DNA from: Blautia sp.
Lineage (GTDB): Bacteria > Bacillota > Clostridia > Lachnospirales > Lachnospiraceae
Assembly (NCBI GenBank): GCA_029257805.1
Contig: JARIAR010000038.1
Coordinates: 20,517-84,516 of the forward strand
Length of the DNA: 64,000 nt
Direction: 5' to 3'
Made by a program: the position numbers and the translations under genes. The notes under the pieces were generated by a model, which was given only the letters and a program-made list of their open reading frames with translations, ran no database searches and was not told where the DNA came from. The stretch's first letter is position 1; every line of letters starts with the position of its first letter. Shown piece after piece: positions 26,060 to 35,549 of the stretch.

Positions 26060-27424
26060 TTAATTTTTAAAACTATGAATCGGAGCCGGAATTCTTCCTC
26101 CACGTTCTACAAACGCATCACAGGAGAAGCTGTTTACAGGCATAATCGGAGCATATCCTAAAAGGCCGCCGAATTCTACAGTTTCTCCCACACCTTTTCC
26201 AATAACAGGAATTACACGAACAGCCGTTGTTTTCTGGTTCACCATACCAATAGCTGCTTCATCAGCAATAATTCCTGAAATGGTAGATGCCTTCGTATCT
26301 CCCGGAATGGCAATCATATCTAATCCAACAGAGCAAACACATGTCATTGCCTCTAATTTTTCAAGGCAAAGCGCTCCGTCATTTACTGCATCGATCATTG
26401 CCTGGTCTTCACTTACCGGAATAAATGCACCACTTAATCCACCTACAGCTGTAGATGCCATTACACCGCCTTTTTTCACCTGGTCATTTAAAAGCGCAAG
26501 TGCTGCTGTTGTTCCAGGCGCTCCAGCTCTTTCAAGGCCCATTTCCTGGAAAATTTCTGCAACGCTGTCCCCAATTGCCGGTGTCGGTGCAAGAGAAAGA
26601 TCTACGATTCCAAATGGAACATGAAGACGTTTTGAAGCTTCCTGGGCTACAAGCTGTCCTACACGTGTTACTTTAAATGCAGTACGTTTGATTGTTTCAC
26701 ATAATGTTTCAAAATCTTTTCCACGAACTTTTTCAAGAGCAGTTTTTACAACTCCAGGTCCACTTACCCCTACATTAATAATACAATCCGCTTCTGTCAC
26801 ACCATGAAATGCTCCAGCCATAAACGGATTATCATCCGGAGCATTACAGAATACAACAAGTTTGGCACATCCCAGGGAATCCTGTTCCTTACTTGCTTCT
26901 GCAGTTTTCAGAACAATTTCTCCCATCAGTTTTACTGCATCCATATTAATTCCTGTTTTTGTGGAACCTACGTTCACAGAACTGCATACACGCTCTGTTT
27001 CAGCAAGTGCCTGTGGAATGGATCTGATCAGAAGCTCTTCTGCAGGAGTCATGCCTTTGCTTACCAGTGCCGAATATCCTCCGATAAAGTTTACACCAAC
27101 TGTTTTTGCAGCTCTATCAAGTGTTTTAGCAATTGTCACAAAATCTTCAGATGTTTTACATGCCGCTCCCCCTATAAGAGCAATTGGAGTGATGGAAATT
27201 CGTTTATTTACAATGGGAATGCCATATTCCATAGAAATATCTTCACCTGTTTTCACAAGATCTTTTGCGCAGGTTGTAATTTTATTATAAATTTTTTCGT
27301 TGAGCACATCAAGGTCACTGTCGATACAATCAAGAAGACTAATACCCATTGTAATGGTACGTACATCCAGATTTTCCTGCTCAATCATTTTATTTGTTTC
27401 ATTTACTTCAAATATATTAATCAT
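26060..27424 (-). CDS. PFL family protein (DUF711/UPF0210)
   Basis: 454 residues from the second ATG (MINIFEVNE), because GGGAG is seven bases from it but only one base from the first ATG, two codons upstream. The family is soluble, distantly related to the glycyl-radical (pyruvate formate-lyase) fold, and has no established reaction. Conserved-looking segments are [30 protein letters not shown] and [18 protein letters not shown]. It follows the ACT-domain gene by 18 bases. This pair (ACT protein plus PFL/DUF711) is conserved in many Firmicutes and archaea, hinting at a shared ligand-controlled role. Confidence 0.85.
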   Translation of the reverse strand: MINIFEVNETNKMIEQENLDVRTITMGISLLDCIDSDLDVLNEKIYNKITTCAKDLVKTGEDISMEYGIPIVNKRISITPIALIGGAACKTSEDFVTIAKTLDRAAKTVGVNFIGGYSALVSKGMTPAEELLIRSIPQALAETERVCSSVNVGSTKTGINMDAVKLMGEIVLKTAEASKEQDSLGCAKLVVFCNAPDDNPFMAGAFHGVTEADCIINVGVSGPGVVKTALEKVRGKDFETLCETIKRTAFKVTRVGQLVAQEASKRLHVPFGIVDLSLAPTPAIGDSVAEIFQEMGLERAGAPGTTAALALLNDQVKKGGVMASTAVGGLSGAFIPVSEDQAMIDAVNDGALCLEKLEAMTCVCSVGLDMIAIPGDTKASTISGIIADEAAIGMVNQKTTAVRVIPVIGKGVGETVEFGGLLGYAPIMPVNSFSCDAFVERGGRIPAPIHSFKN

Positions 27425-27442
27425 TTTCATTCTCCCTGTCCA

Positions 27443-27715
27443 TCAGATTCTGTGCATTTTATTAAAAATATCTTCATGCTGGCAGCCGATCACTACTCCG
27501 ATCTCATCTCCCATAGCTGCCAGTTCTTTGGAAAGAACTCCATTATCTTTATCTGCTTTGCTTGTATCTGTTACCATCATCATATTAAAATATCCCTGTA
27601 CGATCGTCTGCGTAATGTCCAGGATATTTACATTATGCTCTGCAAGATACGTACATACTTTTGCAATAATTCCTACTGTGTCATTTCCTACTACTGTAAT
27701 AATTGTCTTTTTCAT
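27443..27715 (-). CDS. ACT-domain protein (UPF0237 family)
   Basis: 90 residues starting at MKKTIITVVGNDTVGIIAKV (27713-27715), with AAAGGAAT upstream; a longer in-frame start is not supported. The whole protein is one ACT domain, a small-ligand (usually amino-acid) sensing fold, with an NILDITQTIVQGYFNMMMV strand. It sits 14 bases after walJ and 18 bases before the PFL-family gene. Confidence 0.87.
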   Translation of the reverse strand: MKKTIITVVGNDTVGIIAKVCTYLAEHNVNILDITQTIVQGYFNMMMVTDTSKADKDNGVLSKELAAMGDEIGVVIGCQHEDIFNKMHRI

Positions 27716-27729
27716 TCGTTGATTCCTTT

Positions 27730-28527
27730 CTATACTGTGATCACTTCTGATATGCAATCCCTTTTTGCCACCTGTATTTTAAAATCATGTGACTTATAAG
27801 GGTTATCGCCTAAGGTTACTTCTGAGCAGACTGTTTCATAAGCCAGCTCTTCATAATTGTTCTCCCGGCTTAAATGTCCGAGAAAAACAGCCTTTAAATT
27901 ATCATGAAGGAGACGACAGAGAAGCTTCCCTGCATTTTCATTTGAAAGATGTCCCCTTTCTCCCAAAATCCTTTGTTTCAGGTAGTAAGGATATTTTCCC
28001 ACCTGAAGCATACGAATATCATGATTCGCCTCCAAAAGAAGGGCATCCAGATTCTGAAGGTTATTTACTATATAATCATTATATTTCCCTAAATCCGTCG
28101 CAATACCGATTGAACGTTCTCCACACTGAAAACGATATCCAACCGGCTGCGCAGCATCATGAGAAATAGCAAAAGGATGAATGGTAAGATCTTTAATAGA
28201 AACATCTTTATCTTCCTGTATTTCATGAAAAATACCTTCTGGAAGTTTCCCTAAATTTCCACTTTTTACCATGGCATCTACTGTACCGCCTGTTGTATAA
28301 ATAGGGATTTCATATTTTCTTGCAAGAACTCCAAGTCCCTTAATATGATCAGAATGTTCGTGTGTTACAAAAATACCATCAATATCTTTTCCTGTCAGTT
28401 CCAGACTGTTTAGCCCTTTTTCAATACGCTTGCCGCTAATCCCTGCATCTACAAGTATATGGGCTTGTTCCGAGCCTATATAGATACAGTTCCCGCTACT
28501 TCCGCTGGCAATACTCATTAATCTCAT
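27730..28527 (-). CDS. walJ: Metallo-beta-lactamase-fold hydrolase, WalJ/YycJ-like
   Basis: 265 residues. Metal-binding THEHSDH (about 55-61), HDAAQPVGYR and LLLEANHD motifs. WalJ homologues are single-strand exonuclease-like MBL proteins near the WalRK system in many Firmicutes; here the gene follows coaE with a 4-base overlap and no walRK is nearby. The N-terminus MSIASGSSGNCIYIGSE is characteristic of YycJ. Confidence 0.88.
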   Translation of the reverse strand: MRLMSIASGSSGNCIYIGSEQAHILVDAGISGKRIEKGLNSLELTGKDIDGIFVTHEHSDHIKGLGVLARKYEIPIYTTGGTVDAMVKSGNLGKLPEGIFHEIQEDKDVSIKDLTIHPFAISHDAAQPVGYRFQCGERSIGIATDLGKYNDYIVNNLQNLDALLLEANHDIRMLQVGKYPYYLKQRILGERGHLSNENAGKLLCRLLHDNLKAVFLGHLSRENNYEELAYETVCSEVTLGDNPYKSHDFKIQVAKRDCISEVITV

Positions 28528-29114
28528 AATTGTTTGATTCCTTCCACAAGCTGGAGACGTGTCTGCTCCGGATCTTCATTGTTTTTTATAACAAAATCCG
28601 CATGTTCCAGAAAAAATTCGTCCGATGCCTGATTTTTTATGATATCCTCCGCTTTTTCCCGGCTATATCCTCTGTTTTTCATAAGGCGCAAAATACGGAT
28701 TTCTTTATCTGTATGAACATACCACACTGAATCGCAAAATTCCTGGTAATTTTCTTCCAGAAGAAGAGCCGCCTCTATTACACAAAGTTTTCTTCCTGCC
28801 GCTTTTTCTTTCTCCAGCCTTTTTAAAATATACCTTTTCACCGCAGGATGAATGATCTGATTTAGAGCCTCCAGTTTTTCCCTATGAGAAAATACTATAT
28901 CTGAAATTTTCCTGCGGTCAAGCCTTTTATCGCTTTTTATGATTTTCTCTCCAAATAATCGAATTACAGGCTCATAGCATTCTTCTCCCGGTTCCATTAC
29001 CAAATGACCTGCCTGATCCGCCTGAAGAACAAACGCTCCCCAGTCTTTTTCCAAAAAATTCAATACTGTACTTTTTCCGGCGCCTACACCGCCGGTTAAT
29101 CCTATGATTTTCAT
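28524..29114 (-). CDS. coaE: Dephospho-CoA kinase
   Basis: 196 residues. P-loop GLTGGVGAGKST (5-16); QADQAGH (about 35) corresponds to the DADxxxH substrate motif, with Q replacing the first D. It catalyses the last step of CoA synthesis. It begins immediately after the polA stop (no gap), a common polA-coaE arrangement, and its stop overlaps walJ. Confidence 0.93.
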   Translation of the reverse strand: MKIIGLTGGVGAGKSTVLNFLEKDWGAFVLQADQAGHLVMEPGEECYEPVIRLFGEKIIKSDKRLDRRKISDIVFSHREKLEALNQIIHPAVKRYILKRLEKEKAAGRKLCVIEAALLLEENYQEFCDSVWYVHTDKEIRILRLMKNRGYSREKAEDIIKNQASDEFFLEHADFVIKNNEDPEQTRLQLVEGIKQL

Positions 29115-31754
29115 TTATTTCGCCTCATACCAGCTGTCCCCCTGATGCATATCCACAGACAGTTCTACTGATAATTTAGCCGCTCCCTTCATTTCTTCTT
29201 CCAAAATCCTGGAAACTTCCGGAATTTCTTCTTTTAAAGTTTCTATCAGAAGTTCGTCATGTACCTGAAGAACAAGACGGGATTTTAATCCTTCTGCTTT
29301 TAATCTTGCATAAACCCGGTTCATGGCAATTTTAATAATATCTGCTGCCGTTCCCTGAATAGGCGAATTCATTGCAATACGTTCTCCAAAAGATCTTTGC
29401 ATAAAATTACTGGAAGAGAGTTCCGGGACAGGACGCCTTCTCCCAAACATAGTTGTTACATATCCCTTCTCTTTTCCTTCCTCAACCATGGAATCCAAGA
29501 AGCCCTTGATCTTAGGATACGTATCAAAATATTTTTCGATATACTCTGCCGCTTCTTTTCTTGTAATGCTTAAGTCCTGACTAAGCCCAAAAGAACTGAT
29601 GCCATATACAATACCAAAATTTACTGCTTTCGCGTTCCTTCTCTGAAGATCTGTCACTTCATCAAAAGGAATATGAAAAACCTGAGAAGCAGTCAGTCTG
29701 TGAATATCCTGAGCTTCTCTATATGCCTGGATCAGTTTTTCATCTCCCGACATATGAGCCAAAACACGAAGCTCTATCTGAGAATAATCCGCATCCAGAA
29801 AAACATACCCTTCCTCCGGAACAAAAACTTTTCGTATCAGTCTTCCAAGTTCCATTCGAACCGGAATATTTTGAAGGTTTGGCTCTGTACTGCTGATACG
29901 CCCGGTTGCCGTAATCGTCTGATTAAAAGTAGAACGGATTCTTCCGTCTTCTTCGATTACATTCCCAAGACCATCTGCATAAGTTGATTTTAATTTTGTT
30001 AATTGACGATATTCCAGAATATCCTTGATGATCGGCTGTTCCGGTGCCAGTTTTTCTAATATATCCGCTGCTGTAGAGTACCCTGTTTTTGTTTTTTTAC
30101 CGCCTTTGATTCCCATCTTTTCAAACAGAATCACTCCCAGCTGTTTCGGAGAATTAATATTAAATACTTCTCCTGCCTGTTTATAAATTTTCTGTTCCAG
30201 TTCCTCAATACGAACAAGAAGTTTTTCTCCGTATTTTTTCAACTCCTCACCTTGTACCCGAATCCCTGTTTTTTCCATGAAATCCAGGGTAAAGATCAAG
30301 GGAAGTTCAATTTCTTTATAAACCTTCCACATAGCAGTCTCTTGAAGGGCATGTTCCATTGGTCCACGACAAGATAATGCTACATATGCCATATAGCAGG
30401 CACATGTCTGAAGGCCTCCCATTTCTTCTTCCCAGGCTTTTTTATAAGTTGCTTTTCCAATTAAATCTTCTTTTCCCGGAAGAAAAACAGAATCCATGTA
30501 TTCTCTGGCAATATCGTCAAATGTATACGAAGATTTCAACGGATTCAGAAGATACGCTGCAACTCCCGCATCAAAAACACGCTCTGGCTCTTCCACAGAT
30601 ATATGTTTTAGCATCGCCTTTACATCCATAGAACAAAGCATTGTGGTTTCAGAAAGTTTTTCCAATTTTCCTGCCAGATACGCAGCCGTTATAATTCCCT
30701 GCACAGGGATAGCATAAACTTCTTCTGGTCCAAGAGCAATACCCAGCATATATATATGTGTCTTATCTGCAAGAAGAGCTGTTCCAATTGCATCCTGTTT
30801 TCCGGCCTTTTCAAAAATATTTTCACAGCCGGCAAGATCTACACAAGTAAAAAACTCCTGTTCCAAAGACACATCCGATAGTTCATCTTTATCAAAACGA
30901 TTTAATAAATTTTTAAATTCTAATTTTTTACATAATTCATATGCTTCTTTTGTATACATATTATCCAGTTTCGCCTTATCAAGAGAAAAGTCTATCGGAC
31001 TTTTTGTATCAATTGTTGCCAGAGTTTTTGACAACTGTGCTTTATCATAATTTTCTCTGAGAGACTCTTTTGCCTTATTGGGCTTTACTTCTTCCAGATG
31101 CGCATATGCATTTTCGATTGTTCCAAACTGTACAATCATTTTGGTTGCTGTTTTTTCCCCGACCCCCGGTATGCCCGGGATATTGTCTGCAGTATCTCCC
31201 ATAAGTGCTTTTAATTCAATAATCTGGGGCGGGGTAACCTGATACTTATCAATTACCTGCTGTGTATGATAGTCCTCTATTGTTGTCTTTCCTCTTGTTG
31301 TTTTAGGGAGACGAATCAAAACTTTATCTGTTGCAAGCTGAAGAAGATCTCTGTCCCCGGAAAGAATTGTAACATCCATGTCCTGTTCTTCACATTTTCT
31401 TGCCATTGTTCCTAAAAGATCATCTGCTTCATACCCTTCCATCATCATCATATTGACACCCATGGCAGTGAGCATTTCCTTTATCAGCGGAACCTGTTGG
31501 CGCAGTTCCTCAGGCATTGCTTTTCTTGTTCCTTTATATTGTTCATATATTTTATGGCGAAAAGTAGGGGCATGAAGATCAAAGGCTACCGTAAGATAGT
31601 CCGGCTTTTCTTCTTCAAGAATCCGAAACAGAATATTCAAAAATCCATAAACTGCCCCCGTGTGAAGCCCTTCTGCATTTGTCAGATCCGGCAATCCATA
31701 GAACGCACGATTTAAAATACTATGTCCGTCTATCAGCAATATTTTTTCACTCAT
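29115..31754 (-). CDS. polA: DNA polymerase I
   Basis: 879 residues. The 5'-3' exonuclease domain (about 1-290) includes AFDLHAP, EGYEADDLLGT and GDRDLLQL. The middle 3'-5' exonuclease-like domain (about 300-475) lacks the acidic residues: LLADKTH stands where DxE is expected. The polymerase domain (about 480-879) has motif A DADYSQIELR, motif B RRNAKAVNFGIVYG and motif C QVHDELL. It therefore probably has polymerase and flap/primer-removal activity but no proofreading. It overlaps the upstream ZAS-protein gene by 4 bases. Confidence 0.97.
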   Translation of the reverse strand: MSEKILLIDGHSILNRAFYGLPDLTNAEGLHTGAVYGFLNILFRILEEEKPDYLTVAFDLHAPTFRHKIYEQYKGTRKAMPEELRQQVPLIKEMLTAMGVNMMMMEGYEADDLLGTMARKCEEQDMDVTILSGDRDLLQLATDKVLIRLPKTTRGKTTIEDYHTQQVIDKYQVTPPQIIELKALMGDTADNIPGIPGVGEKTATKMIVQFGTIENAYAHLEEVKPNKAKESLRENYDKAQLSKTLATIDTKSPIDFSLDKAKLDNMYTKEAYELCKKLEFKNLLNRFDKDELSDVSLEQEFFTCVDLAGCENIFEKAGKQDAIGTALLADKTHIYMLGIALGPEEVYAIPVQGIITAAYLAGKLEKLSETTMLCSMDVKAMLKHISVEEPERVFDAGVAAYLLNPLKSSYTFDDIAREYMDSVFLPGKEDLIGKATYKKAWEEEMGGLQTCACYMAYVALSCRGPMEHALQETAMWKVYKEIELPLIFTLDFMEKTGIRVQGEELKKYGEKLLVRIEELEQKIYKQAGEVFNINSPKQLGVILFEKMGIKGGKKTKTGYSTAADILEKLAPEQPIIKDILEYRQLTKLKSTYADGLGNVIEEDGRIRSTFNQTITATGRISSTEPNLQNIPVRMELGRLIRKVFVPEEGYVFLDADYSQIELRVLAHMSGDEKLIQAYREAQDIHRLTASQVFHIPFDEVTDLQRRNAKAVNFGIVYGISSFGLSQDLSITRKEAAEYIEKYFDTYPKIKGFLDSMVEEGKEKGYVTTMFGRRRPVPELSSSNFMQRSFGERIAMNSPIQGTAADIIKIAMNRVYARLKAEGLKSRLVLQVHDELLIETLKEEIPEVSRILEEEMKGAAKLSVELSVDMHQGDSWYEAK

Positions 31755-32098
31755 AAATATCCTCCTGCTTCCATCATTACAAAAAGCAGAAAACCAGCAA
31801 GAAATGCCAAAAACAGTAAAACCGCAAATTCTCCCATAAAGTGCTTAGCCTTTACTGTCCGTATATGTCTGCGGGCTCTTCGAATATCCTGTCCCAGAAG
31901 CTTACGAAAATCCAGAGCTGTTTCTCCTTCATCTTCTGCAAGCTGCTGCAATGCTTCATGAACAATGAAATATGTTTCCAGCTCATCATAACAGGAGGAA
32001 CATTTCTGAATATGATTTAAAAATTCCTCTGTTTCCTCTACCGAAAGCGTATGATTCATGTATCGGTTTACCATTTCTTCGGCTGTTCGACAATTCAT
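31751..32098 (-). CDS. Small membrane protein with anti-sigma-type (zf-HC2/ZAS) zinc finger
   Basis: 115 residues. C3 and the H-x3-C-x2-C motif NHIQKCSSC (about 28-36) form a ZAS-like zinc site. About 30 basic, helical residues follow (DIRRARRHIRTVKAKH), then one membrane helix near 90-110 (LLFLAFLAGFLLFVMM). This is the outline of an anti-sigma factor, but no sigma factor gene is adjacent. It overlaps polA by 4 bases and has its own promoter, so it leads the polA-coaE-walJ operon. The function is unknown. Confidence 0.75.
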   Translation of the reverse strand: MNCRTAEEMVNRYMNHTLSVEETEEFLNHIQKCSSCYDELETYFIVHEALQQLAEDEGETALDFRKLLGQDIRRARRHIRTVKAKHFMGEFAVLLFLAFLAGFLLFVMMEAGGYL

Positions 32099-32182
32099 TC
32101 CCTTTCACCTTTCCTGCTTTGCATTTCTCCATTTAACATTTTCTGTTTTCTAAAATTTGTCTTTTTAGACAACTCAATTTAG

Positions 32183-32211
32183 ATTATAACGGAACAAAAG
32201 AAAAAACACAA
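32183..32211 (-). promoter_or_regulatory. Sigma-A promoter of the ZAS-protein/polA operon
   Basis: TTGTGT, 17-base spacer, TATAAT, about 85 bases before the ZAS-protein ATG. A short TTGTC/GACAA hairpin (around 32157-32172) lies in the leader. Confidence 0.6.
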
Positions 32212-32231
32212 GATATGCTTCAAAACAGTTT

Positions 32232-32272
32232 AAAAAAAGCCGATAAAAAGTTTTAAAACTCCTATCGGCTTT
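32232..32272 (-). terminator. Terminator of ftsH
   Basis: On the minus strand AAAGCCGATA pairs with TATCGGCTTT and is followed by TTTTAA. It begins five bases after the ftsH stop. Confidence 0.8.
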
Positions 32273-32276
32273 CTGC

Positions 32277-34142
32277 TTATTCTTCTGTTTGCATATCCAG
32301 CGCTTCCTGAGACGGCTCATTGAGAATTTTCATAAATTCTTCTCCTGTGATTGTTTCCTGCTCATACAAATATTTTGCAAGTTCATGAAGCTTTCCAATA
32401 TTATCTTCAAGAATTTTTCGCGCCTTTTCATGCTGCGTCCGGACTAAATCTACAACCTTCCTGTCTAAGAGAGTCTGCGTTTCAAACGAACAACTCAAAG
32501 CAGAATCTCCTCCTAAATATTGGTTGCTCATATTTTCCATAGCGACCATATCGAAATCATCACTCATTCCATATCTGGAAATCATGGCTCTGGCTATTTT
32601 TGTTGCCTGTTCAATATCGTTTGCTGCCCCGGTTGTAATAGAATTAAAAATCAGTTCTTCTGCTGCACGCCCACCTGTAAATGTAGCGATTTTATTTTCC
32701 AGTTCCTCTTTGCTCATAAGAAAATGCTCTTTTTCATCTACCTGCATAGTATATCCCAACGCACCGGAAGTTCTTGGGATAATAGTTATTTTATGAACAG
32801 GGGCAGAATCTGTCTGCTTTGCCGCTACCAGCGCATGTCCGATTTCATGATAAGAAACAATCAGTTTTTCTTTATTGGAAAGCACTCTGTTTTTTTTCTG
32901 ATAACCAGCAATTACCACTTCTATACTTTCCTCAAAATCTGCCTGTGTGGCAAATTTTCTTCCATCCCGCACAGCTCGAAGTGCTGCCTCGTTTACAATG
33001 TTAGCAAGTTCTGCTCCGGAAGCTCCTGCTGCAGCCTTTGCAATTTCATTAAAGCGAACGGTATCAGCAATTTTAATCTTCTTTGCATGTACTTTCAGAA
33101 TCTCTTCTCTTCCCAGTAAATCCGGAAGTTCTACCGGAATTCTTCTATCAAAGCGTCCCGGTCGAAGAAGCGCCGGATCAAGAGAATCCGGACGGTTTGT
33201 TGCAGCCAGAATCACAACACCTTTGGATCCGTCAAAACCATCCATTTCTGTAAGAAGCTGGTTCAACGTCTGCTCTCTCTCGTCATTTCCGGAAAAACCG
33301 CCACCATCACGTTTTTTTCCAATTGTATCAATTTCATCAATAAACACTATACAAGGCGCTTTTTCATTTGCCTGTTTGAAAAGATCTCTTACTTTAGCCG
33401 CACCCATACCAACGAACATCTCTACAAACTCTGATCCTGAAATAGAGAAAAACGGTACTTCTGCTTCTCCTGCAACAGCCTTTGCAAGAAGGGTTTTTCC
33501 TGTACCCGGAGGTCCTACAAGCAAAGCTCCTTTTGGCATCGATGCACCAATTTCTGCATATTTATTAGGATTATGAAGATAATCTACAATTTCTGTAAGA
33601 AGTTCTTTTGCTTCATCCTCCCCTGCCACATCTGCAAATTTAATACCTGTTGAAGATTTTACATAAACTTTTGCATTGCTTTTTCCAAAAGACATCATTC
33701 CACCAGGCCCACCGGAACCCATAGATTTCATCATTTTTTTACTTAACCAACGGCCAAGTAAAATAAAAATAGCAATTGGAATTACATATCCTGCAATTAA
33801 ACTTAAAAATAAAGATTGTTTCTGTGGTGCAACTGCCTCCATTTTTGTACCAGCTTCATAAAGTCTCTCTACAAGATCCGGATCTTCCATTCGCACCGTT
33901 TTACATAAAGTATCTTTTCCATTTTTTCTTACCATATAGTAGATATAATCATCCTGCACCTCTGCTTCTGAGACTTTTCCTCTCTCCACATTACTGAGGA
34001 ATGTACTATAATCTGTTTTTTCTACTTTTCTTTCCTGAAATGCAGGAACAACAAGCAGATTTAAAAGGAAAATAATGGCAATCGCAATAAAATAATAAAC
34101 ATATAGCGGTCGCTTTCCTGGTTTTTTGTTATCAACATTCAT
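32277..34142 (-). CDS. ftsH: ATP-dependent zinc metalloprotease FtsH
   Basis: 621 residues. Membrane helices at about 13-33 and 111-130 flank an extracytoplasmic segment. The AAA+ domain has Walker A GPPGTGKT (210-217), Walker B CIVFIDEID (about 284) and the SRH arginine region ATNRPDSLDPALLRPGR. The peptidase zinc site is HEIGH (432-436). It degrades membrane and some cytosolic proteins and acts in membrane quality control. It stands alone between its own promoter and terminator. Confidence 0.97.
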   Translation of the reverse strand: MNVDNKKPGKRPLYVYYFIAIAIIFLLNLLVVPAFQERKVEKTDYSTFLSNVERGKVSEAEVQDDYIYYMVRKNGKDTLCKTVRMEDPDLVERLYEAGTKMEAVAPQKQSLFLSLIAGYVIPIAIFILLGRWLSKKMMKSMGSGGPGGMMSFGKSNAKVYVKSSTGIKFADVAGEDEAKELLTEIVDYLHNPNKYAEIGASMPKGALLVGPPGTGKTLLAKAVAGEAEVPFFSISGSEFVEMFVGMGAAKVRDLFKQANEKAPCIVFIDEIDTIGKKRDGGGFSGNDEREQTLNQLLTEMDGFDGSKGVVILAATNRPDSLDPALLRPGRFDRRIPVELPDLLGREEILKVHAKKIKIADTVRFNEIAKAAAGASGAELANIVNEAALRAVRDGRKFATQADFEESIEVVIAGYQKKNRVLSNKEKLIVSYHEIGHALVAAKQTDSAPVHKITIIPRTSGALGYTMQVDEKEHFLMSKEELENKIATFTGGRAAEELIFNSITTGAANDIEQATKIARAMISRYGMSDDFDMVAMENMSNQYLGGDSALSCSFETQTLLDRKVVDLVRTQHEKARKILEDNIGKLHELAKYLYEQETITGEEFMKILNEPSQEALDMQTEE

Positions 34143-34201
34143 ATCCTGTCCTCCGTATTCTCACCGAAAAAACTATATTTTCAATGATAATTGCAAAAGG
34201 T

Positions 34202-34230
34202 ACCATACCACTAATCAAGGGGGATTTCAA
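34202..34230 (-). promoter_or_regulatory. Candidate sigma-A promoter of ftsH
   Basis: TTGAAA, 17-base spacer, TATGGT with an extended TG (TGG-TATGGT), about 60 bases before the ftsH ATG. Confidence 0.5.
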
Positions 34231-34270
34231 TTCTAAAACCAGAAATTTCACAAAGATTTTAGAAATCAGA

Positions 34271-35200
34271 TTATCCCTGTTCTTTATTTACCATATAGAT
34301 CCCCATACATACTAAAATAAGGGAAATAAATCCCTGCATAGTAAATGCCTGATTCTTTTCTCCAAGAAGAAATGCGCTTAAAAGAACACCAAAGAGAGGA
34401 TTCATAAAGCCAAACACCGTTACTTTTCCTACCGGATTATATTTTAAGAGAATTCCCCATAAGGAATAAGCCACCGCAGAAATCAGTGCCATATACACAA
34501 GCAGCGCAACAGAAGCAACAGTAAAGTTTTCTACCCTTCCTCCCATAAAAAATCCTGCTGCTGTCATGATCAAACCACCTAACAAAAATTGATAACCACT
34601 TAAGATAACCGGTTCTTCTTTCTGGGAATATTTCTTGATCATAATAGAAGAAAAGGCGTATGATATGGTAGATAACAGGATAAAACCTTCTCCCTGAAAA
34701 CGCATCCCTCCATTTAGTCCGGTTCCATTTAAATTAATAAGAACTACACCTGCAAATCCCAAGACACATCCTAGGAATTTCTTCTTTTTCATTGTCTCAT
34801 CCCTCAGAAGAAATACAGATGCTCCAATTGCAAAAAATACATTTGATGCTTCAATAATAGAAGCCTTCACCCCTGTTGTATTTGCAAGACCTATATAAAA
34901 CAATACATACTGGATCACGGTCTGACACATGGAAAGTTTCCAGACCATATGCCAGGATCCCTTTGAAGGAAGCAGCACTTTCCTGTTCAAAACGCTTCCT
35001 ATCAAAATTGTCAAAATACCCGCCAACGCAAAACGCATTCCGGCAAAAAGGATCTGAGATGCTGTATCTGTACTTCCAATCTTGAATAAATCATATCCGA
35101 TTTTCACACACGGAAAAGCACTCCCCCATAAAAAGCAGCATACCATCGCAAGAAGGCACACCACCTTCGTTCTTTTTAAAATCATTTCTTTTTCACTCAT
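34271..35200 (-). CDS. EamA/DMT family transporter
   Basis: 309 residues with ten predicted membrane segments in two EamA repeats (first about 13-150, second about 165-305). Starts MVCCFLWGSAFPCVKIGYDLF and GFMNPLFGVLLSAFLLGE are typical of RhaT/YdcZ-like drug/metabolite transporters, which mostly export amino acids or metabolites. AGGAGG precedes the ATG. It is a single-gene unit with its own promoter. The cargo cannot be predicted. Confidence 0.88.
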   Translation of the reverse strand: MSEKEMILKRTKVVCLLAMVCCFLWGSAFPCVKIGYDLFKIGSTDTASQILFAGMRFALAGILTILIGSVLNRKVLLPSKGSWHMVWKLSMCQTVIQYVLFYIGLANTTGVKASIIEASNVFFAIGASVFLLRDETMKKKKFLGCVLGFAGVVLINLNGTGLNGGMRFQGEGFILLSTISYAFSSIMIKKYSQKEEPVILSGYQFLLGGLIMTAAGFFMGGRVENFTVASVALLVYMALISAVAYSLWGILLKYNPVGKVTVFGFMNPLFGVLLSAFLLGEKNQAFTMQGFISLILVCMGIYMVNKEQG

Positions 35201-35239
35201 TACACCTATGTCCTCCTAATTCACAGTCATTGCCGATTT

Positions 35240-35268
35240 AGTTTACCCTTTTTTATCTATATATGCAA
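35240..35268 (-). promoter_or_regulatory. Sigma-A promoter of the EamA transporter
   Basis: TTGCAT, 17-base spacer, TAAACT, about 40 bases before the start codon. Confidence 0.6.
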
Positions 35269-35311
35269 GTTTTTAATTTTCCAAAATTTATTATTTTTTT
35301 TACAAAAAAAC

Positions 35312-35340
35312 TTGCATTTTTTTTCCTTATATGTTAATAT
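35312..35340 (+). promoter_or_regulatory. Sigma-A promoter of tRNA-Leu
   Basis: TTGCAT, 17-base spacer, TAATAT with extended TG (TGT-TAATAT), 16 bases before the tRNA 5' end. Confidence 0.7.
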
Positions 35341-35356
35341 AATTAACGGTTCAACC

Positions 35357-35439
35357 GCCGGCATGTCGGAATGGCAGACGAGGCAGACTCAAAATCTGTT
35401 GTGGGCAACCACGTGTGGGTTCAAGTCCCACTGCCGGCA
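35357..35439 (+). tRNA. tRNA-Leu, anticodon CAA
   Basis: 83 bases. Acceptor stem GCCGGCA/TGCCGGC with discriminator A439. The anticodon stem is 383-387 with 395-399, and the loop CTCAAAA places CAA at 390-392 (reads UUG). A long variable arm (class II) and a TTCAAGT T-loop are present. The CCA end is not encoded. It is a single-gene transcript with its own promoter and terminator. Confidence 0.97.
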
Positions 35440-35442
35440 TAA

Positions 35443-35472
35443 AACTCTTCAGGAAATCCTGAAGAGTTTTTT
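35443..35472 (+). terminator. Terminator of tRNA-Leu
   Basis: ACTCTTCAGG/CCTGAAGAGT stem with an AAAT loop and a T6 tail, immediately after the tRNA. Confidence 0.85.
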
Positions 35473-35492
35473 ATTTTACATACACGCACGCC

Positions 35493-35544
35493 AAAAAGGA
35501 TTGCTGCCTTTATTCCATATATCATAAAAGCAGCAATCCTTTTT
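35493..35544 (-). terminator. Terminator downstream of lysA
   Basis: A perfect 15-base inverted repeat (35493-35507 with 35530-35544) with A and T ends, so it can act in both directions. It begins five bases after the restored lysA stop. Confidence 0.8.
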
Positions 35545-35549
35545 CATTT

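Noticed and set aside
26804..27799. Long plus-strand frame of 331 codons, cysteine- and histidine-rich
   Set aside because: It is antisense to the PFL-family, ACT and walJ genes, has no family features or ribosome site, and shows the odd composition of a mirrored coding frame.
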